A DNA stretch of 48,940 nt from a virus, in the IMG/VR virus record IMGVR_UViG_3300044701_000487, positions 1 to 48,940 of that record; one strand, given 5' to 3'. Shown here one piece after another: positions 28,549 through 35,889 of this stretch. The translations under genes were made by a program, and so were the position numbers. The notes beneath the pieces are model-generated. The model saw only the letters and a list, made by a program, of their open reading frames with translations, was not told the origin of the DNA and searched no databases. Position 1 is the first letter of the stretch, and every line of letters begins with the position of its first letter.

Positions 28549-28904
28549 TGGCACGCTCCTACAAACGAGATCAAATCGGCAGATTTTCCGGCACTGGCGG
28601 AGCGTCTTATGGAAATAAGTCGGACCGTAATTCAGACGAAAGCTGGGCTCGCCGTGAAAAAAGAAAATTAAACAAAGAAAAGAAAGAGCTTGAGTCAAAA
28701 TTAAAAAAGGCTCAAGCCAAACAACCATCAGCTAAAGCATCGGCTGCGAAGGCCGGCCTTGAAACAGCTCGTGCCAAAAAAGCGGAGGCAACTAAAAAAC
28801 TAGAAGCCAGTAAAGCGCGAATGGCAGAATTGAAAGCGCAGTTGGAAGCCAGCAAGGCAAGACTTGGCGGCAAATCAGCAACCAAACGAGGGGCAAGAAA
28901 GTAA
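28548..28904 (+). CDS. Basic coiled-coil protein
   Basis: A 118-residue Lys/Ala-rich protein from ATG 28548 (TGATG overlap). The N-terminus MARSYKRDQIGRFSGTGG is followed by a continuous coiled coil with repeated ELESKLKKAQAK- and KKLEASKARMAELKAQ-type heptads. It may be an internal head or scaffold-associated protein. No specific family identified. Confidence 0.6.
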   Translation: MARSYKRDQIGRFSGTGGASYGNKSDRNSDESWARREKRKLNKEKKELESKLKKAQAKQPSAKASAAKAGLETARAKKAEATKKLEASKARMAELKAQLEASKARLGGKSATKRGARK

Positions 28905-29134
28905 TGGCCATCGGAATTGGATCCCGCGTTAGCTGGGTTTATCAAGGCACACGCACCTACGGCACCGTGACCGGCAGGGCTGGCAATCGCGCAACCATTG
29001 AAGGCCCGTCTGGCGGCAAGGTCACACGCGTTGGTAGTAACGACGACCCGATCCTGCGCATTCAATCGGAATCAACCGGCAACCCAGTTCTGAAAAAGCG
29101 ATCAGAATTGCGCGAGGCGCCTAAAAGCAAATGA
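28904..29134 (+). CDS. DUF2945-type tudor/SH3-like small protein
   Basis: A 76-residue protein: GIGSRVSWVYQGTRTYGTVT, a central SGGKVTRVG strand, NDDPILRIQS and VLKKRSELREA. The pattern GxxVxW-GtV-DPxxxI-vxKRxsxL is that of small DUF2945/tudor-like proteins. A domain of the same pattern is fused within the capsid-protease of the first head module (residues 77-156 of 4797-7049), so both head modules carry it. It may bind DNA or a capsid partner. Confidence 0.7.
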   Translation: MAIGIGSRVSWVYQGTRTYGTVTGRAGNRATIEGPSGGKVTRVGSNDDPILRIQSESTGNPVLKKRSELREAPKSK

Positions 29135-29322
29135 ACGGCAAAATTTGGGAGGGCAGTTGCACCTACCTCAAGTGCGCTGATGGTCTAATTGAAGGCCGCT
29201 TCCTGTTCCCCGTGCCAAACACGCCGGAGGGCCTTGGTGCATTGATGGGCCGCCTTGCTGAAGGCGTTGAAGTCATTACCTGCACCGAAAATAATGACGA
29301 TGAGGATGAAGACGATGATTGA
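29131..29322 (+). CDS. Small acidic hypothetical protein
   Basis: A 63-residue protein: a beta-rich body (KIWEGSCTYLKCADGLIEGR, FLFPVPNTPEGLGALMGRLA) and a polyacidic end (NNDDEDEDDD). ATGA-type overlap with the previous gene. It may partner the basic small proteins around it. Family unknown. Confidence 0.55.
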   Translation: MNGKIWEGSCTYLKCADGLIEGRFLFPVPNTPEGLGALMGRLAEGVEVITCTENNDDEDEDDD

Positions 29323-29587
29323 GTATCGCGGCGAAAAATTTGACGGCTACAACAAACCCAAGCGCACGCCAAATCATCCGACCAAATCCCACGCCGTTCT
29401 GGCTAAGGAAGGCGAAAAGGTCAAACTGATCAGGTTTGGCCAGCAAGGGGTATCAGGCTCACCGCCACGTGAAGGCGAATCAGAAGCCGCCAAGGCCAGA
29501 CGGGCATCCTTTAAGGCCAGGCACGCCAAGAACATTGCCAAGGGCAAAATGTCTGCTGCCTACTGGTCAGATCGCAGCAAATGGTGA
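29315..29587 (+). CDS. Conserved phage protein of unknown function
   Basis: A 90-residue basic protein from ATG 29315. The body (HPTKSHAVLAKEGEKVKLIR, FGQQGVSGSPP, then RRASFKARHAKNIAKGKMSA and AYWSDRSKW) is a conserved pattern in many tailed phages, near the portal and scaffold genes. The role is unknown; charge suggests nucleic acid binding inside the head. It overlaps the acidic gene by 8 nt. Confidence 0.7.
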   Translation: MIEYRGEKFDGYNKPKRTPNHPTKSHAVLAKEGEKVKLIRFGQQGVSGSPPREGESEAAKARRASFKARHAKNIAKGKMSAAYWSDRSKW

Positions 29588-29782
29588 TCAACGGCCTTCG
29601 CTTTGGTGTATCCGATCCTTAAGCTCCGCCACATACTTACGCAGCGCGTTGGCGTTATCTGCGTGCCAGCGGTCATGAGTCTTTAGGTATTCTCGCGTGT
29701 GCAGATCAATCGCCTTCAACATATGGTGAATGATCGGGTTCCATGGCTCACGTACTGGTGTATCCCATTCACGACGGGACAT
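29588..29782 (-). CDS. Small hypothetical protein on the opposite strand
   Basis: A 64-residue protein from ATG 29782 (MSRREWDTPVREPWNPIIHH, then a helix IDLHTREYLKTHDRWHADNA and LRKYVAELKDRIHQ). Aside from the intein-embedded nuclease it is the only leftward gene in the structural region. It is convergent with 29315-29587, with zero spacing. The helical, charged composition looks real. It may be an independently inserted gene. Confidence 0.55.
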   Translation of the reverse strand: MSRREWDTPVREPWNPIIHHMLKAIDLHTREYLKTHDRWHADNANALRKYVAELKDRIHQSEGR

Positions 29783-29839
29783 GACGTGCAAAAAGCAGCG
29801 TTTACTTATACACTTTGGCGGTAAACCCTACGGGTCACA

Positions 29840-30535
29840 ATGTCTGACGAACAACTGCAGGAAGCTACGCCGACTGCAAGCCCTGAAGATCTTGACAAGT
29901 TAAAGCGCAGCGTTGAAGCGCTAGAGCGCAAGAACTTTGAACTGATCGGCAAGCTTAAAGAGCAAAAGGAAAAGACCGTTTCGGTTCCTGATGGTGTAGA
30001 CGTTCAGGAGCTTCTAGACTTCAAGCGCAAAAAAGAGCAGGAAGAACTTGAATCCAAGGGTAAGTACGACGAAGCCCTAAAGCAGTACGCCCAACAGTTT
30101 CAAGAACGCGAGGAAGGTTACAAAAAGCGCATTGCTGAACTTGAGTCAAAACTGACCGTTAATCAGCTAGACAATCGCGTTGTCGCCATCCTTGCTGAAC
30201 AGGGTGCTCATAACCCGCATGATGCGTTGCGCCTTGTGCGTGATCAGCTCAAGCTTGATGAAAACGGCAACCCCGTAGCAGTGGACGGCTACAACGAAGT
30301 GCCGATGGAACAATGGGTTTCACGCCTCAAAGAAGAGCGTGGCTACCTGTTTAAGCCCCCCAGCATCAAAGGCTCTGGCGCCCCTGTCGTCAGCCGCTCT
30401 GGCTCCGGTGATGTACCTGTCGGCACGAAAAACCCATTCAGCCGGGAGCACTTCAACCTCACCGAACAATCCCGCTTGTTCAAAACCGACCGCGATCTAT
30501 ACGAACGCTTGAAGGCAGCCGCAAACAATGCTTAA
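29840..30535 (+). CDS. Capsid scaffolding protein
   Basis: A 231-residue protein dominated by coiled coil in its first half (EDLDKLKRSVEALERKNFEL, FKRKKEQEELESKGKYDEAL, QQFQEREEGYKKRIAELESK). It ends in a short basic/helical capsid-binding tail (SREHFNLTEQSRLF, DLYERLKAAANNA). Its position directly before the capsid gene and its GP20-like layout support scaffold function: it would template the prohead and then leave. An upstream segment (29800-29839) may hold a promoter, with a TATACA-like box. Confidence 0.85.
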   Translation: MSDEQLQEATPTASPEDLDKLKRSVEALERKNFELIGKLKEQKEKTVSVPDGVDVQELLDFKRKKEQEELESKGKYDEALKQYAQQFQEREEGYKKRIAELESKLTVNQLDNRVVAILAEQGAHNPHDALRLVRDQLKLDENGNPVAVDGYNEVPMEQWVSRLKEERGYLFKPPSIKGSGAPVVSRSGSGDVPVGTKNPFSREHFNLTEQSRLFKTDRDLYERLKAAANNA

Positions 30536-30619
30536 TATGTAACCGTTAGACGCGAATTGGCTACGCCATCCGTCATTGGGTTACGCCCGCATCGTAAAAA
30601 CCATTCTTGAGGATTAGTC

Positions 30620-31648
30620 ATGGCGACCCTTCGCTCTGACATCATCATCCCCGAGGTATTTACGCCTTACGTCATCGAGCAAACCACTCAGCGTGATGCC
30701 TTTTTGGCTTCCGGTGTGGTGCAGCCCATGGCTGAGCTGAATGCCACCGAGGGCGGTGATTTCATCAACGTTCCTTTCTGGAAAGCAAACCTTTCCGGCG
30801 ACTTTGAGGTGCTGACCGATAGCTCCTCGCTGACTCCTGGCAAGATCCAAGCTGATAAGCAAATCGGCGTGATCCTGCACCGTGGCCGCGCCTTTGAGGC
30901 CCGTGATCTGGCTGCTCTTGCTGCTGGTTCCGACCCCATGGCTGCCATCGGCGCCAAGATTGCTGATTACGTTGCTAACCAGCGTCAGAAGGATCTGCTG
31001 TCCTGCCTGCAGGGTTGCTTCGGCAGCCTGAATGCCAACACCAACAGCTCTGCCTTCTTCGATCTCTGCATCGATTCGGCTTCCGCTGACACCCCCACCA
31101 CTCTGAGCCCCCGCCACGTTGCTGAGGCCCGCGCCATTCTTGGCGATCAAGGTGACAAGCTGGCTGCTGTGGCCATGCACTCCAAGGTGTATTACGACCT
31201 TGTTGAGCGTCGTGCCATTGATTACGTCAGCACTGACGAAGCCCGCGGCACCTCCACCACCCAATCCGGTGGTTCGCTGGTTGCTGCTTATGGCGGTCAG
31301 GTCAACGTGCCCACCTACATGGGTCTGCGTGTGATCGTGTCCGACGATGTGCCTACTGCCGGTTCCGGTAGCACCACTGAGTACGGCACTTATTTCTTCA
31401 CCGCTGGTGCAGTGGCTTCGGGCGAACAACTCGCCATGCAGACTGAAACCGACCGTGACATCCTCGCCAAGAGTGATGCAATGTCGATTGACCTGCACTA
31501 CTGCTATCACCCTGTGGGTGCTAAGTGGGGCGTCACTACTGTGAACCCGACTCGCGCACAGCTTGAAACCGTGGGCAACTGGTCCAAGGTGTATGAGCTG
31601 AAGAACATTGGCATTGTGCGTGCCACCAACGTCTCCAACATGGACTGA
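30620..31648 (+). CDS. Major capsid protein of the second head module
   Basis: A 342-residue protein with a good ribosome binding site (TGAGGA about 8 nt before ATG). The N-terminus is SDIIIPEVFTPYVIEQTTQR. The E-loop-like region is GGDFINVPFWKANLSGDFEV, followed by DLAALAAGSDPMAAIGAKIA and VAMHSKVYYDLVERRAIDYV in the A-domain. It ends with HPVGAKWG and LETVGNWSKVYELKNIGIV. It matches capsids of the scaffold-dependent HK97-fold group without a fused protease. It differs from the capsid encoded at 4797-7049. Confidence 0.9.
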   Translation: MATLRSDIIIPEVFTPYVIEQTTQRDAFLASGVVQPMAELNATEGGDFINVPFWKANLSGDFEVLTDSSSLTPGKIQADKQIGVILHRGRAFEARDLAALAAGSDPMAAIGAKIADYVANQRQKDLLSCLQGCFGSLNANTNSSAFFDLCIDSASADTPTTLSPRHVAEARAILGDQGDKLAAVAMHSKVYYDLVERRAIDYVSTDEARGTSTTQSGGSLVAAYGGQVNVPTYMGLRVIVSDDVPTAGSGSTTEYGTYFFTAGAVASGEQLAMQTETDRDILAKSDAMSIDLHYCYHPVGAKWGVTTVNPTRAQLETVGNWSKVYELKNIGIVRATNVSNMD

Positions 31649-31662
31649 GGAGGACACTAACA

Positions 31663-32076
31663 ATGGCATCCATTTTTGAACTCGGTGACATCCCCGGCGG
31701 CCTTCTGCCGGCTCAGATGAAACTGGCGGCTCCTACTGCGACCGCAACCCTGTCTGCAGCTAACAGCTACAACGTCATCATCCGTGGCGTTCCTTCTGCT
31801 GCTGCCACCTACACCACTGCTACTGCTGCCGCAATCGTGGCGGAAATCGGTGGTGATTGCGCTATCGGCACCACTTTTATGGTGGTTGTGCTGAACGCTT
31901 CTGCTGGCGCCAACACTATTACCGTCGAAGGCGGTAGCGGTGTGACCATGAGCGGCGTGGCAACTGTTGCTCAAAATGCCTCCAAGGTTTTCCTTGGTCG
32001 TGTGACTGCTGTTGCCTCTGGCTCTGAAGCGATCACCCTTTATGGTCTGGGTTCTACCGCTGCTGCGGTTGCCTGA
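31663..32076 (+). CDS. Head decoration-like protein
   Basis: A 137-residue Ala/Thr/Val-rich beta protein (MASIFELGDIPGGLLPAQMK, TATATLSAANSYNVIIRGVP, GTTFMVVVLNASAGANTITV). It lies 14 nt after the capsid gene, the usual place for decoration or stabilising proteins, and has a GGAGGA ribosome binding site. No exact family assignment is possible by eye. Confidence 0.6.
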   Translation: MASIFELGDIPGGLLPAQMKLAAPTATATLSAANSYNVIIRGVPSAAATYTTATAAAIVAEIGGDCAIGTTFMVVVLNASAGANTITVEGGSGVTMSGVATVAQNASKVFLGRVTAVASGSEAITLYGLGSTAAAVA

Positions 32077-32078
32077 TT

Positions 32079-32279
32079 TTGGGTCTGTACGCCTTCCGGC
32101 GACTGCGTGAATCGGAGGCTCTGGCTTCGGCTGGGGCCTCTTTTTCTGATGCAGAGCCCACCCCTAAACTTGAAGTAACAGAAACGGCGCCCGCCGATGG
32201 CAATAACAATCGTGGCCACGCCAGGCGCGGCAGACGCAAACTCTTACCTGACGCTGGCAGCAGCACAAGCGCTGATTGA
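32079..32279 (+). CDS. Small hypothetical protein
   Basis: A 66-residue frame starting at TTG: GLYAFRRLRESEALASAGAS, an acidic Pro-rich middle, and a basic end (NNRGHARRGRRKLLP). The GLYAFRR-RE-EA start is a pattern I associate with small phage head-region proteins. The last 83 nt overlap the next gene, which weakens the call for the C-terminus. Confidence 0.45.
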   Translation: MGLYAFRRLRESEALASAGASFSDAEPTPKLEVTETAPADGNNNRGHARRGRRKLLPDAGSSTSAD

Positions 32280-32763
32280 TGGTTTTGTAGAAGATGATGA
32301 TGTGGTTGCTTGGGCAACTGCCACTACTGATCAAAAGAATCGTGCGCTGGCCAGTGCTACGCAACGCCTAGACCGTGAGCGTTTTCTTGGTGCCCGTGCC
32401 ACTGATACCCAAGCCCTGCAGTGGCCACGTACCGGTGTAAGGAAGCCTGACACGTACATCAACACGTACACCGTTGGCTTTCCCTTCCGCATCACGACGG
32501 ACTATTTCACCGACACCGAGATCCCAACTCAAGTCCAATACGCCCAGTGCGTGCTGGCGGTTTACCTCAACAACAACAAGGATGGCCTTGGCCTGTCTGG
32601 CATTGAGGATTACAAGCGTGTTCAAATCGGCAGTTTGAGCGTTGAAACCGCAGGCGCCAGCAGTGTGGCCACCGGTGCTGATCGTGTGCCGCCAATTTTT
32701 GAACGGTATCTGACTGGGCTTAGAATTAGCGGACCGGGCAACTTTGCTATTCGCCGGAGCTGA
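32197..32763 (+). CDS. Head-tail connector, DnaT-like/gp6-like
   Basis: A 188-residue protein: ANSYLTLAAAQALIDGFVED, ATTDQKNRALASATQRLDRE, RFLGARATDTQALQWPRTGV and YAQCVLAVYLNN. The SYLT-x(n)-W-x(n)-ALxxAtxxLD-x(n)-QALxWPRxG signature is that of the phage head-tail connector group often labelled DnaT-like. It would bind the portal ring as the first adaptor. Confidence 0.8.
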   Translation: MAITIVATPGAADANSYLTLAAAQALIDGFVEDDDVVAWATATTDQKNRALASATQRLDRERFLGARATDTQALQWPRTGVRKPDTYINTYTVGFPFRITTDYFTDTEIPTQVQYAQCVLAVYLNNNKDGLGLSGIEDYKRVQIGSLSVETAGASSVATGADRVPPIFERYLTGLRISGPGNFAIRRS

Positions 32764-32765
32764 TC

Positions 32766-32993
32766 ATGGGTTACGCATATCCGGGTGCTGAATACATCAG
32801 CGATACGGAGCCCCATACTGGGCGTTTTGGCAAGATTTGCGCCCTTGAGGATACGGTGATTGCAACGCTGGTGGCTGAGGATTACACCGGCAATGCGCTT
32901 ACATCTGTCACGCTGAACGCTACGGCCGAGCTGTATGGCGTGTTTACCAGCATTGATCTTGCCAGCGGTTCTGTTGTTGCCTACAGACTCTGA
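32766..32993 (+). CDS. Small beta-rich structural paralogue 1
   Basis: A 75-residue protein, first of three tandem relatives. Shared pattern: a start ending in HTGRFGKI, a hydrophobic strand (VIATLVAEDYTGNALT), and the closing YGVFTSIDLASGSVVAYRL. The three genes are joined by the same junction TGATCATG. A small beta-sandwich virion protein, possibly a capsid or connector decoration, is the likely role. Confidence 0.65.
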   Translation: MGYAYPGAEYISDTEPHTGRFGKICALEDTVIATLVAEDYTGNALTSVTLNATAELYGVFTSIDLASGSVVAYRL

Positions 32994-32995
32994 TC

Positions 32996-33250
32996 ATGAC
33001 CGCCTTTCAGCGCCCAGACAATACCTACAGCATCGGCGGTGATTTTGTCACTTCGACTGATGCCAAAACTGGACGCTGGAATCGGATTGTTGTGCTGAAA
33101 AACAACACCAGCTTTGCCGCGCTGACTGCTCAAAATTGGACCGGCAACAGCATCGTCAACGAAGGATTGCCCGCAGGCCTTGAAATTCAAGGCGTGTTTA
33201 CGGCCTTCACTTTGAACAACGGTGGCGCCGTTATCGCCTACAAGATCTGA
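32996..33250 (+). CDS. Small beta-rich structural paralogue 2
   Basis: An 84-residue protein, second of the tandem triplet: KTGRWNRIVVLKNNTSFAAL, TAQNWTGNSIVNEGLPAGLE and IQGVFTAFTLNNGGAVIAYK. It aligns throughout with its neighbours by the TG-(R/K)-(F/W) turn and the G-(V/Y)-FT-(S/A)-x-x-L end. Role inferred only from the position between the connector and the head-tail adaptor. Confidence 0.65.
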   Translation: MTAFQRPDNTYSIGGDFVTSTDAKTGRWNRIVVLKNNTSFAALTAQNWTGNSIVNEGLPAGLEIQGVFTAFTLNNGGAVIAYKI

Positions 33251-33252
33251 TC

Positions 33253-33507
33253 ATGGCTAAATCACACGGCGGTGCAAGTCAAGTTGATTACGCTATCGGC
33301 GCTGAGGTTATTCACGACACTGCTGTTCACACGGGTAAATTTCACCATATCGACTTTTACGAAGGCAGCACGATTACCGCGATTGTTTCAACCAACATCA
33401 TTGATAACAGCTTTGCCGGTGCCACCGTTGACGAAGGCGCGCACTTGAGTGGTTACTTCACCAGCATTCAGCTCCAAAATGGAGCGTGTATCGCCTACAA
33501 AATCTGA
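33253..33507 (+). CDS. Small beta-rich structural paralogue 3
   Basis: An 84-residue protein, third of the triplet: HDTAVHTGKFHHIDFYEGST, TNIIDNSFAGATVDEGAHLS and GYFTSIQLQNGACIAYKI. It is the closest in length to paralogue 2, and its ACIAYKI end matches the VIAYKI end of that copy. Its stop overlaps the ATG of the adaptor gene (TGATG). Confidence 0.65.
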   Translation: MAKSHGGASQVDYAIGAEVIHDTAVHTGKFHHIDFYEGSTITAIVSTNIIDNSFAGATVDEGAHLSGYFTSIQLQNGACIAYKI

Positions 33508-33863
33508 TGGCACTTGCGACTTCGCTACGAAAAACGGCCAGCAAACTGATGGCTAGGTTCGGCGGTGTGGCAACCATTCGCCGTGTGTCAACCGGCACTT
33601 ACAACCCAACGACGGGGACTGTGGGCGAGACCAATGTTGACACTGTTGTGCGTGGCGTATTGCAAGATGTGAATGTGCGTGAAGTTAACAAACTGGTGCA
33701 GGCTGACGACAAAAAATTGCTGATTGCTGCTGCTGACATTGCTGCTGCGCCAACGACTGTTGACAAGGTGTTGATCAACTCAGTAGTGCATCAAGTTGTC
33801 CGTGTCGTCATTATCGAGCAGGACAACACTCCTATCACTTATGAGCTTATTCTGAGAGCATGA
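33507..33863 (+). CDS. Head-tail adaptor/closure protein
   Basis: A 118-residue protein from ATG 33507. An N-terminal helix (SLRKTASKLMARFG) precedes a beta barrel (ATIRRVSTGTYNPTTGTVGE, VVRGVLQDVNVREVN, KKLLIAAADIA, VHQVVRVVIIEQDN). This is the usual look of the phage head-closure family (SPP1 gp16/HK97 gp7-like). It would plug the connector after packaging. Confidence 0.72.
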   Translation: MALATSLRKTASKLMARFGGVATIRRVSTGTYNPTTGTVGETNVDTVVRGVLQDVNVREVNKLVQADDKKLLIAAADIAAAPTTVDKVLINSVVHQVVRVVIIEQDNTPITYELILRA

Positions 33864-34267
33864 CACGCAACTTACCCATAGGCCAAATTGGTAATTACAT
33901 GGGTGATCAACTTGAGGTTTTGTTGCGTGCAACTGTTCTTGAAACGGATAGTAGGTTGAAGCTGCAAAGTCCAGTTGATACAGGGCGATTTCGGGCTAGC
34001 TGGCAAATCGGTGAAAACGCAGCAGACAGCACACCAGTGCCAGAGGGCAGTTATGGCGCGGGGGTTACACCGCCCAAAGGCGATAGCTATCAGGCAGGCC
34101 AAGAAAAACTCGGGAATTATTACAGCATTCACAACAACCTGCCTTACGCCGAATCCTTGGCTCAGGGCAGCAGTAAACAGGCTCCTGCAGGGTGGGTTGA
34201 TCGCACCGCCCGTGAAATGCAACGGTTTGTTGATGCAAACTGGGAACGTATCAAAAGGCAAGGCTGA
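33860..34267 (+). CDS. HK97 gp10-like tail completion protein
   Basis: A 135-residue protein: SPVDTGRFRASWQIG is the family signature, followed by NYYSIHNNLPYAESLAQGSS and APAGWVDRTAREMQRFVDAN. These proteins bridge head completion and tail. Overlaps by 4 nt at the 5' end and one base at the 3' end show coupled translation in the connector block. Confidence 0.85.
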   Translation: MTRNLPIGQIGNYMGDQLEVLLRATVLETDSRLKLQSPVDTGRFRASWQIGENAADSTPVPEGSYGAGVTPPKGDSYQAGQEKLGNYYSIHNNLPYAESLAQGSSKQAPAGWVDRTAREMQRFVDANWERIKRQG

Positions 34268-34692
34268 TGGCTGCTGTTGATCTCAATGCTGTACGCGCCA
34301 CGATTGAAGGCAGGCTTGCAAGTGAGCTTGCATTGTCCCCGCCGCTTCAAGTTGTTTTTCACAATCAACCTTATGTGCCAACTCCCAATAGCTCATGGGT
34401 TCAATGTTTGATTAGCTTTGGATCTAATGAGTATCTGACCCTTGGTGGCACTACAGGCAGTAGCAACAGCGTGATCGGCGTAATTGCCATCAATATCTTC
34501 ACGCCACTTGGCGCTGGGCCTGGCGCAAACCTGACGATTGGTAAACGGATTCGAGACCTTTACAATAGGCAAGTGGTATCAGGGGTCCACTTTGATCCAC
34601 CAATCGGACCCGAGGTAGTGGCTTCGCCAGCGCCAGAGGGTTTCTTCCAAACTCAGGTCAGATTGACCTTTGAAACCTTCGAGGATCTTTAA
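34267..34692 (+). CDS. Tail terminator protein
   Basis: A 141-residue protein: NAVRATIEGRLASELALSPP, VVFHNQPYVPTPNSSWVQCL, VIGVIAINIFTPLGAGPG, then RIRDLYNRQVVSGVHF and FFQTQVRLTFETFEDL. The pattern fits gpU-like/DUF4128-type terminators, which cap the tail tube at the head end. The gene sits between the gp10-like gene and the tube genes as expected. Confidence 0.8.
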   Translation: MAAVDLNAVRATIEGRLASELALSPPLQVVFHNQPYVPTPNSSWVQCLISFGSNEYLTLGGTTGSSNSVIGVIAINIFTPLGAGPGANLTIGKRIRDLYNRQVVSGVHFDPPIGPEVVASPAPEGFFQTQVRLTFETFEDL

Positions 34693-34694
34693 CC

Positions 34695-35111
34695 ATGGCT
34701 TTCTACCGAGGTCAGCAAGGCAGCGTCAAATTTGACGATACAGGCGCCACAGCTGCAACTATTGCCAGCACTCGTGCATGGTCGTTGACGATTGAGAAGG
34801 AATCGCTGGATACGACTGCACTTGGTGCCACCTATCGCGCAAATGTTGGCGGCTTGATTAGCGGCAGCGGCACCTGTGAACTGCTTTATACCGCCAGCAG
34901 CGCAGATGAAACAAACGCATTTATCGAAATGGTCAATTCGGCCAACGATGAAGGCGCTGCTTTGTTTGAGCTGTACCTAGACACCACCGGCACTAAAAAG
35001 ATCAGCTTTGACGGCGTGATTACCTCCGCCGAATACTCGGCTACCGTGGGTGAAATCGAAGTGATCACCGTCAGCTTCGTAACCAACGGCGCTATCACCC
35101 TGGACATCTGA
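34695..35111 (+). CDS. Major tail tube protein, paralogue 1
   Basis: A 138-residue protein: MAFYRGQQGSVKFDDTGATA, AWSLTIEKESLDTTALGATY, RANVGGLISGSGTCELLY, TKKISFDGVITSAEYSATVG and VITVSFVTNGAITLDI. It fits the tail-tube fold. The following gene is a close relative with the same start and the same RANVGGLISGSGT segment. One may form the tube and the other a variant or the tip. Confidence 0.82.
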   Translation: MAFYRGQQGSVKFDDTGATAATIASTRAWSLTIEKESLDTTALGATYRANVGGLISGSGTCELLYTASSADETNAFIEMVNSANDEGAALFELYLDTTGTKKISFDGVITSAEYSATVGEIEVITVSFVTNGAITLDI

Positions 35112-35113
35112 TC

Positions 35114-35533
35114 ATGGCTTTTTATCGCGGCCAACAAGGCACCGTCTTTTTTGACAAAGCTGGTAGTGGTGGTCTTTCGGAGATCGCCGCCGTGCGCTCT
35201 TGGTCTATGACCGTGGAGAAGGAGTCGTATGACGCCACTGTTCATGGTGCAACCTATCGCGCCAATGTCGGTGGTCTGATCAGCGGTTCTGGCACCATCG
35301 AGGTGATGTATGACGCCCCCGGTGCTGGTGACAAACTTGATTTGATCAAGGATGTGAATCAAACCACCGATGATGCCGATGCAGCCGTTGAGCTGTATTT
35401 GGATGAAACCGGCGGCAAGAAAATCACTGGCACCATTGTGGTGACGAGCACGGAGTATTCCGCTACGGTTGGCGAGATCGAGATTGTCACGATCAGCTTC
35501 GTTTCCAGCGGTACTTTGACGCTTTCCATCTGA
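35114..35533 (+). CDS. Major tail tube protein, paralogue 2
   Basis: A 139-residue tandem relative of the gene before: MAFYRGQQGTVFFDKAGSGG, SWSMTVEKESYDATVHGATY, RANVGGLISGSGTIEVMY and TSTEYSATVGEIEIVTISFV. It differs mainly in the middle loop (PGAGDKLDLIKDVNQTTD). Junctions are TGATCATGGCTTT-like, and it overlaps the chaperone gene by one base. Confidence 0.82.
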   Translation: MAFYRGQQGTVFFDKAGSGGLSEIAAVRSWSMTVEKESYDATVHGATYRANVGGLISGSGTIEVMYDAPGAGDKLDLIKDVNQTTDDADAAVELYLDETGGKKITGTIVVTSTEYSATVGEIEIVTISFVSSGTLTLSI

Positions 35534-35889
35534 TGCCTGCATCGCAACGCCCTGTTGACTTGCTCACCGGGGCTTTTGATCTCAACCAGCGCCGTAAGTT
35601 CAGCATTAAGAACGATGCTGGCGTTGTGGTGCTTGATCTTTATTTCAAGCCGATCACTCGTTCCGACCGTAAGCGTGCAACAACGTTGGCGGGTTCAGAC
35701 GAGGCGCTTGAGATCAGCACTCAAATGCTCTGTCAGATGGCCGAGCTTGAGGATGGCACCAAAGCCTTTGCTGCTGCTGATGCCGCCAAACTACAGCGTG
35801 AATTACCCGAGCGTGTGCTGAACGAGCTTGAGTTGTTCCTGTTCGGGATTGGTGGCGAAGAAGGTCTAGAGGAAGCAAAAAAAGACTGA
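35533..35889 (+). CDS. Tail assembly chaperone (zero-frame, lambda gpG-like)
   Basis: A 118-residue protein: RKFSIKNDAGVVVLDLYFKP, TRSDRKRATTLAGSDEALEI and LQRELPERVLNELELFLFGI. It lies between the tail tube and tape measure genes, the fixed position of tail assembly chaperones. It ends in GCA-AAA-AAA-GAC-TGA, where A-AAA-AAA (35877-35883) allows a -1 slip into the next frame. It would coat the tape measure protein during tail assembly. Confidence 0.85.
   Translation: MPASQRPVDLLTGAFDLNQRRKFSIKNDAGVVVLDLYFKPITRSDRKRATTLAGSDEALEISTQMLCQMAELEDGTKAFAAADAAKLQRELPERVLNELELFLFGIGGEEGLEEAKKD
35877..35883 (+). promoter_or_regulatory. Programmed -1 frameshift site A-AAA-AAA
   Basis: Seven A residues in phase A-AAA-AAA, two codons before the zero-frame TGA. 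The downstream frame continues as the T-like part of the tail assembly chaperone. Confidence 0.82.

Noticed and set aside
30614-31669. Leftward open frame of 351 codons opposite the second capsid gene
   Set aside because: It mirrors the whole capsid gene, has shadow-like Gly/Val/His content and no recognisable motif. Its length is explained by capsid codon bias.
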